NCBI GenBank assembly: GCA_029779375.1
Contig: JAKPAR010000053.1
Span: 1-9,616 of the forward strand
DNA: 9,616 nt
Origin: Bacillota bacterium
GTDB lineage: Bacteria > Bacillota > Clostridia > Tissierellales > Sporanaerobacteraceae
Direction of reading: 5' to 3'
The position numbers and the translations under genes were made by a program. The notes below the pieces were generated by a model. It was not told where the DNA came from, searched no databases, and saw nothing but the letters and a program-made list of their open reading frames with translations. Below are positions 6,615 to 9,616 of this stretch, in pieces (within the stretch, counting starts at the first letter, position 1; each line of letters opens with the position of its first letter).

Positions 6615-7591
6615 CAATAGAAAATTGATTTAAATGTACATCCATCTATTATGTCACAAATTGTTCCTACTCCTTGAGAATTATCCATAATGATGATTCT
6701 TTCAAATATTTTTCTTTCTATTATTTCTCCAAGGCCATTCTTAGTCAATATATCTTCTAAATCCTCACCATGAACAGTAGAAATAAGTTTTATCCCAGCC
6801 TTTAGTGCCTCATTTATAGCTTTTATATCCTCATAACCACCAAGTTCATCTGTAGCAATAACTTCTGGAGACATAGAACGGATAAGCATGATTATGCCAT
6901 CACTTTTAAGGCAACCATCCAATATATCAGTTCTCATTCCTACTTTTTTTTGTGGTACTCCATTATATACTCCTGCTATTTCTGATCTTTCATCTACAAC
7001 TCCAACCTTCATCCCTCTAATATTTAATTCAGGAATACCATCACTAATATTCCTGATTATATCTCTTAAGAGAGTGGTCTTGCCACACTGCGGCGGAGAC
7101 ACTATCAATGTATTGTAAATTGAATTGGGGTATTTTATTATATATTTCATTATCCTATCAGATATGCCTATTTTTTCTCTAGCAATTCTAATATTTAACG
7201 ATGAAATATTTCTTATAGTTTCAACTCCCTTAGAGTTGTATACTGTCTTGCCTGCAATCCCTACCCTATGACCTCCTCTTAAAGTTATAAATCCGTTTCT
7301 TATTTCTTCCTCAAAAGCATATATAGAATAATTACTTATAATTTGAAAAGTTTTATTTAGCTGTTCTCCTCTTACAACAAAACCTTCTTTTTCATATTTT
7401 GACAATTGGCCTTTACTTGAAACATAGTAGTCCTTAGCTTCTCCTGAAATCATCAAGGGTTTTTCATTTCTAATTCTTATCTCCTCTATATTTGCTTTTT
7501 TATTATCTGGAATTTTGTATAATATGTCACTGATTTCAGGATCCAAATATTCTAGCAAATAATTAAATATCGCTATTTCATTATTCTCCAT
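6614..7591 (-). CDS. spoIIIAA: Stage III sporulation protein AA (SpoIIIAA), secretion-type ATPase
   Basis: This 325-residue cytoplasmic ATPase belongs to the VirB11/GspE-related AAA group. The N-terminal part carries YAFEEEIRNGFITLRGGHRVGIAGK (about 91-115), a SpoIIIAA hallmark. The Walker A loop SPPQCGKTT (165-173) carries Lys171 and Thr172. VGVVDERSEIAG (196-207) and the Walker B-like PEVIATDELGG (242-252, Asp248/Glu249) follow, then STVHGED (271-277). It presumably energises assembly or transport of the mother-cell-to-forespore channel. The first Walker A residue is Ser where the general consensus has Gly. The ATG at 7591 sits 7 nt after a strong AAAGGAGG. As first gene of the operon it has a sigma-E-like promoter just upstream. 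Confidence 0.97.
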   Translation of the reverse strand: MENNEIAIFNYLLEYLDPEISDILYKIPDNKKANIEEIRIRNEKPLMISGEAKDYYVSSKGQLSKYEKEGFVVRGEQLNKTFQIISNYSIYAFEEEIRNGFITLRGGHRVGIAGKTVYNSKGVETIRNISSLNIRIAREKIGISDRIMKYIIKYPNSIYNTLIVSPPQCGKTTLLRDIIRNISDGIPELNIRGMKVGVVDERSEIAGVYNGVPQKKVGMRTDILDGCLKSDGIIMLIRSMSPEVIATDELGGYEDIKAINEALKAGIKLISTVHGEDLEDILTKNGLGEIIERKIFERIIIMDNSQGVGTICDIIDGCTFKSIFY

Positions 7592-7613
7592 AACATGTCC
7601 TCCTTTCTAATAT

Positions 7614-7641
7614 ATAGTATGTCCAAGGTTAAATAATATGC
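7614..7641 (-). promoter_or_regulatory. Sigma-E type promoter of the spoIIIA operon
   Basis: On the minus strand GCATATT (7635-7641) is followed by 13 nt and CATACTAT (7614-7621). These resemble the sigma-E boxes (about kmATATT and CATACAmT) known for mother-cell genes, with one mismatch in the -10. Spacing is at or slightly under the usual length. Transcription would start near 7607, giving a leader of about 16 nt that begins at the ribosome-binding site. The operon's known dependence on sigma-E in Bacillus subtilis supports this reading. Confidence 0.72.
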
Positions 7642-7642
7642 T

Positions 7643-7692
7643 TTTATTTTTAAAAAAATAAGGTCTGAAACACAATTGTGTTTCAGACCTTA
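7643..7692 (-). terminator. Strong Rho-independent terminator ending the aroK-aroQ-efp block
   Basis: Bases 7659-7692 form a 34-bp perfect palindrome centred between 7675 and 7676. The arms include AAGGTCTGAAACACAA, which folds into a stem of about 15 bp with a small AATT loop. On the minus strand a run of seven T residues follows at 7652-7658, then a further A/T-rich stretch. It lies 8 nt past the stop of the acidic CD1247-family gene and just before the sigma-E promoter. It therefore insulates the sporulation operon from housekeeping transcription. Confidence 0.93.
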
Positions 7693-7700
7693 AACAATTT

Positions 7701-8048
7701 TTATTCAATGTCTATATCTTCTGGTGAATGGTTTGAACATTTTTCATCACATTCACAAAAATCTTCATCTTCCATGTAGTCAAAGTCATCATCATCAAAA
7801 TATAAGTCATCATACTCATCTAAAAATCCAAATACTTCTTCTTCCACATCCGCTAAATCTTCATCCATATAGCTTACATACTCATCAACATCGTCTATTT
7901 TCTCATCCACTTCACCCAAGGCATTGGCAAAATCATCAAGGACATCAATGATTTGTAGAAGAAGTTTACCTTCTTTGCTAGATTCTTCTATTCCTAGTCC
8001 ATCAGCCAAACCCCTTAAATAAGAAACTTTTTGAAACAATTCATTCAT
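7701..8048 (-). CDS. Acidic CD1247-family protein of unknown function
   Basis: This 115-residue protein begins LFQKVSYLRGLADGLGIEESSKEGKLLLQIIDVLDDFANAL. I recognise that as the N-terminal domain found in clostridial proteins named after C. difficile CD1247. About residues 20-70 look helical, probably coiled. The remainder is extremely acidic: 42 of 115 residues are Asp or Glu, with YDDLYFDDDDFDYMEDEDF at 79-97. The tail contains Cys98, Cys100, Cys104 and His107 (CECDEKCSNH), a possible small metal site. No membrane helix or signal peptide is seen. No function is established, to my knowledge. It starts at an ATG behind GGAGGG, 35 nt after efp, and ends at a strong terminator, so it is the last gene of the aroK-aroQ-efp unit. 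Confidence 0.85.
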   Translation of the reverse strand: MNELFQKVSYLRGLADGLGIEESSKEGKLLLQIIDVLDDFANALGEVDEKIDDVDEYVSYMDEDLADVEEEVFGFLDEYDDLYFDDDDFDYMEDEDFCECDEKCSNHSPEDIDIE

Positions 8049-8083
8049 TCTAATCCCTCCTTAAGTTTTATTTTAATTATTCC

Positions 8084-8641
8084 CTAAACTCTTGACAAAT
8101 ACTCACCAGTTCTAGTGTCAATCTTTATCTTGTCACCTTCATTGATGAATAGTGGAACATTAATAACAGCACCTGTTTCAACAGTAGCTGGCTTTGTAGC
8201 TCCAGTAGCTGTATCACCTTTGACACCAGGTTCTGTATGTGTTATTACAAGTTCAACAAAATTTGGTGGCACAACTTCAAAAGCCTTACCTTGATAAAAT
8301 CTGATGATAGCTGTATCATTTTCTTTGATGTACATTATAGCTTCTTCCACATCCTCTTTAGCTAATGGCAATTGTTCATAAGTTTCATTGTCCATGAAGT
8401 AATACAATTCTCCATCATTATATAAATACTGCATCTCTTTAGTTTCAATATGTGCCTTTGGATATTTATCATTTGGATTGAAAGTTGTTTCCTTTGTTGC
8501 ACCACTAATTACATTTTTTATTTTGGCCCTTACAAATGCTGCTCCTTTTCCGGGTTTAACATGTTGGAAATCGATTATTTGATATACATCTCCATCCATT
8601 TCAAAAGTTACACCTTTTCTAAAATCACTTGCTGAAATCAT
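8084..8641 (-). CDS. efp: Translation elongation factor P
   Basis: This is a full-length EF-P of 185 residues with its three beta-barrel domains. The N-terminal KOW-like domain contains [17 protein letters not shown], and Lys32 at the loop tip is the residue that contacts the peptidyl-transferase centre. The middle domain includes [24 protein letters not shown]. The C-terminal OB domain ends with the conserved [35 protein letters not shown] relieves ribosome stalling at consecutive prolines. In B. subtilis the equivalent lysine is modified with 5-aminopentanol; whether that occurs here cannot be told. The ATG at 8641 follows AGGAGG at good spacing. It comes 28 nt after aroQ, so it is very likely co-transcribed with it. 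Confidence 0.98.
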   Translation of the reverse strand: MISASDFRKGVTFEMDGDVYQIIDFQHVKPGKGAAFVRAKIKNVISGATKETTFNPNDKYPKAHIETKEMQYLYNDGELYYFMDNETYEQLPLAKEDVEEAIMYIKENDTAIIRFYQGKAFEVVPPNFVELVITHTEPGVKGDTATGATKPATVETGAVINVPLFINEGDKIKIDTRTGEYLSRV

Positions 8642-8669
8642 TCAAAAAACCTCCTACTAAAAATTATTT

Positions 8670-9101
8670 CTACTTTAAATTTTTAAATGCTTCTAAGGCT
8701 AAAATATAACTATATGGTCCAAATCCTGTTATTTGTCCAGAACAAACTGGAGCAATAACAGATGTTTTTCTAAATTCCTCTCTTCCATATATATTTGATA
8801 AATGTACTTCAATAACAGGAATTTCAAGAGCTTCTATCGCATCTCTTATAGCTATACTATAGTGAGTATAGGCACCTGCATTTATTATAACACCATCATA
8901 TTCTCCATGCAAAGCTACATGGAGTTTCCCCAATATATCTCCTTCATAATCTGATTGAAAAATATCCACTTCATATTTAAACTCATGAGCTTTATTTTCA
9001 ATCATAGAATTTAGTTCATCTAAAGTTCTATCTCCATAATACTTTTTATTTCTATAACCTAAAATATTCAGGTTTGGACCATGGATCACTAGTATCTTCA
9101 T
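8670..9101 (-). CDS. aroQ: Type II 3-dehydroquinate dehydratase
   Basis: From the preferred ATG at 9101 the product is 143 residues, the normal size for this dodecameric enzyme. It converts 3-dehydroquinate to 3-dehydroshikimate in the shikimate pathway. Conserved elements are KILVIHGPNLNILGYR (with Arg17), the catalytic Tyr in KYYG (about 22), INAGAYTHYS (Asn74, His80), EVHLSNIYGREEFR (His100, Arg107, Arg111) and the closing GQITGFGPYSY. A 10-residue upstream extension opens with ATG at 9131. It lacks a well-placed ribosome-binding site and would coincide with the predicted transcription start of the promoter at 9136-9164. AGAAGGG lies 6 nt before the ATG at 9101. The gene follows aroK and precedes efp. 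Confidence 0.96.
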   Translation of the reverse strand: MKILVIHGPNLNILGYRNKKYYGDRTLDELNSMIENKAHEFKYEVDIFQSDYEGDILGKLHVALHGEYDGVIINAGAYTHYSIAIRDAIEALEIPVIEVHLSNIYGREEFRKTSVIAPVCSGQITGFGPYSYILALEAFKNLK

Positions 9102-9107
9102 TTTATG

Positions 9108-9114
9108 CCCTTCT
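9108..9114 (-). promoter_or_regulatory. Ribosome-binding site deciding the aroQ start
   Basis: AGAAGGG is positioned 6 nt before the ATG at 9101, where the conserved KILVIHGPN begins. The upstream ATG at 9131 has only a distant GAAAGGA. The shorter protein is therefore the better call. Confidence 0.65.
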
Positions 9115-9135
9115 CTATTCTTCTTTTTCATTTTT

Positions 9136-9164
9136 ATTATAGCAATCCTTTCATGTTACTACAA
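9136..9164 (-). promoter_or_regulatory. Probable sigma-A promoter before aroQ (extended -10)
   Basis: On the minus strand TTGTAG (9159-9164), a 17-nt spacer and a perfect TATAAT (9136-9141) occur. A TGC precedes the TATAAT, making an extended -10. Transcription would start near 9129, giving a leader of about 28 nt before the aroQ ATG at 9101. The -35 is weak (three of six). The layout mirrors the asp23 promoter: both begin within 6 nt of the upstream stop codon. It could drive aroQ, efp and the acidic gene independently of aroK. Confidence 0.6.
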
Positions 9165-9166
9165 GA

Positions 9167-9616
9167 CTAATGTTTATCATAATAAAAAATTATTTCATCC
9201 CCTATACTTTCAATAGATTTATCATCTACATCTATTATGTAATCACAAGAACTGTAATATAGCTTTTTTCTCTCTAAAAAAAGTTTTTTTACCTTTTCAT
9301 ATATATCTTCTTCATTCATAAGCAACGGCCTATCTACATTTGATGAATTTAAATTTCTAACAATAGTTTCTATTTTCCCATTCAAGAAAAAAATTATACC
9401 ATTTCTCCTAAGTGCATGAATATTGTCCTTTCTTAATACTATCCCTCCACCAGTAGAAATTAAAATATTTTCTTTGTCAGCTATTTCTTTGACAACTTGA
9501 GCTTCAATAGTTCTAAAAAAATCTTCTCCATAAATATCAAAGATATCTTTTATTGACATACTTGTTTTTTCTTCTATCATATCATCAGTATCAATTTGAA
9601 CAATATTTAATTTTTT
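9167..9616 (-). CDS. aroK: Shikimate kinase, 5' end off the right edge
   Basis: The frame is open to base 9616, so the first roughly 20-25 codons, including the Walker A loop, lie outside the window. The visible part begins KKLNIVQIDTDDMIEEKTSMSIKDIFDIYGEDFFRTIE. It carries the DTD substrate-binding motif and the conserved IxxIFxxxGExxFRxxE helix. The glycine-rich STGGGIVLRKDN loop follows, then NVDRPLL with the lid arginine and ERKKLYYSSCDYIID near the C-terminus. The enzyme phosphorylates shikimate at the 3-position using ATP. An ATG at 9580 exists, but it lies downstream of the conserved DTD motif and is internal. The gene ends 65 nt before the preferred aroQ start, and the two make consecutive shikimate-pathway genes, though not consecutive steps. 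Confidence 0.96.
   Translation of the reverse strand, partial: KKLNIVQIDTDDMIEEKTSMSIKDIFDIYGEDFFRTIEAQVVKEIADKENILISTGGGIVLRKDNIHALRRNGIIFFLNGKIETIVRNLNSSNVDRPLLMNEEDIYEKVKKLFLERKKLYYSSCDYIIDVDDKSIESIGDEIIFYYDKH

Noticed and set aside
6601..6645. Longer spoIIIAB with 15 extra N-terminal residues
   Set aside because: It would overlap spoIIIAA by 32 nt and lacks a good ribosome-binding site, while the ATG at 6600 has AAAGAGGT and gives the expected length.
7659..7692. 34-bp perfect palindrome considered as a protein operator or mobile-element end
   Set aside because: Its position after a stop codon and the following T-run fit a Rho-independent terminator fully; no matching copy is seen elsewhere in the window.
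7724..7951. Plus-strand 75-codon frame very rich in histidine, proline and leucine
   Set aside because: It is the exact antisense of the Asp/Glu-rich gene at 7701-8048; GAT/GAA codons read backwards give His/Phe/Leu-rich sequence. No ribosome-binding site was seen.
1..9616. CRISPR arrays, tRNA or rRNA genes, insertion sequences, riboswitches, or a novel defence-type system
   Set aside because: No repeated spacer pattern, no transposase-like frame, no structured RNA gene recognised, and no leader long enough for a riboswitch (largest gap 109 nt). The gene content is conserved clostridial core.

Overview
The window is a compact, AT-rich (roughly 30% GC by eye) stretch from an endospore-forming, low-GC Gram-positive bacterium, most likely a member of the Clostridia. 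All sixteen genes I can support lie on the minus strand, so the biological reading order runs from base 9616 down to base 1. The complete spoIIIA operon proves an endospore former. The clostridial CD1247-type acidic protein, the Asp23/AmaP/DUF2273 trio followed by nusB, and a Kae1-like gene after nusB suggest a Clostridia lineage, possibly Tissierellales-like. The taxonomic placement is inference.

Reading in the direction of transcription, the first block (9616-7701) is housekeeping: the 3' part of shikimate kinase (aroK), type II 3-dehydroquinate dehydratase (aroQ) with a probable internal vegetative promoter, elongation factor P (efp), and a small very acidic CD1247-family protein. It ends in a strong 34-bp perfect palindrome with a T-run (7643-7692), a textbook Rho-independent terminator.

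The second block (7641-2365) is the whole sporulation operon spoIIIAA-AB-AC-AD-AE-AF-AG-AH, in canonical order and apparently intact, with a sigma-E-like promoter at 7614-7641. The eight proteins build the mother-cell half of the channel ('feeding tube') between mother cell and forespore. SpoIIIAA is the secretion-type ATPase, AB to AF are membrane components, and AG and AH are ring-building proteins. The forespore partner SpoIIQ is not in the window.

The third block (2358-1) returns to vegetative functions. A near-consensus extended -10 sigma-A promoter sits in the 73-nt gap after spoIIIAH and drives an Asp23/Gls24 gene. A 14-bp stem-loop follows the asp23 stop directly and probably attenuates read-through into amaP, a DUF2273 membrane protein, nusB and a Kae1/TsaD-like gene that runs off the left edge. 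amaP and the DUF2273 gene both appear to use TTG starts, whereas asp23 uses ATG with a strong ribosome-binding site.

I see no mobile element, CRISPR array, rRNA, tRNA or evident horizontal insertion, and no gene-free stretch over 300 bases. The longest intergenic gap is 109 nt. I found no undescribed multi-gene system. The points worth a second look are regulatory architecture and a few uncharacterised or divergent proteins.
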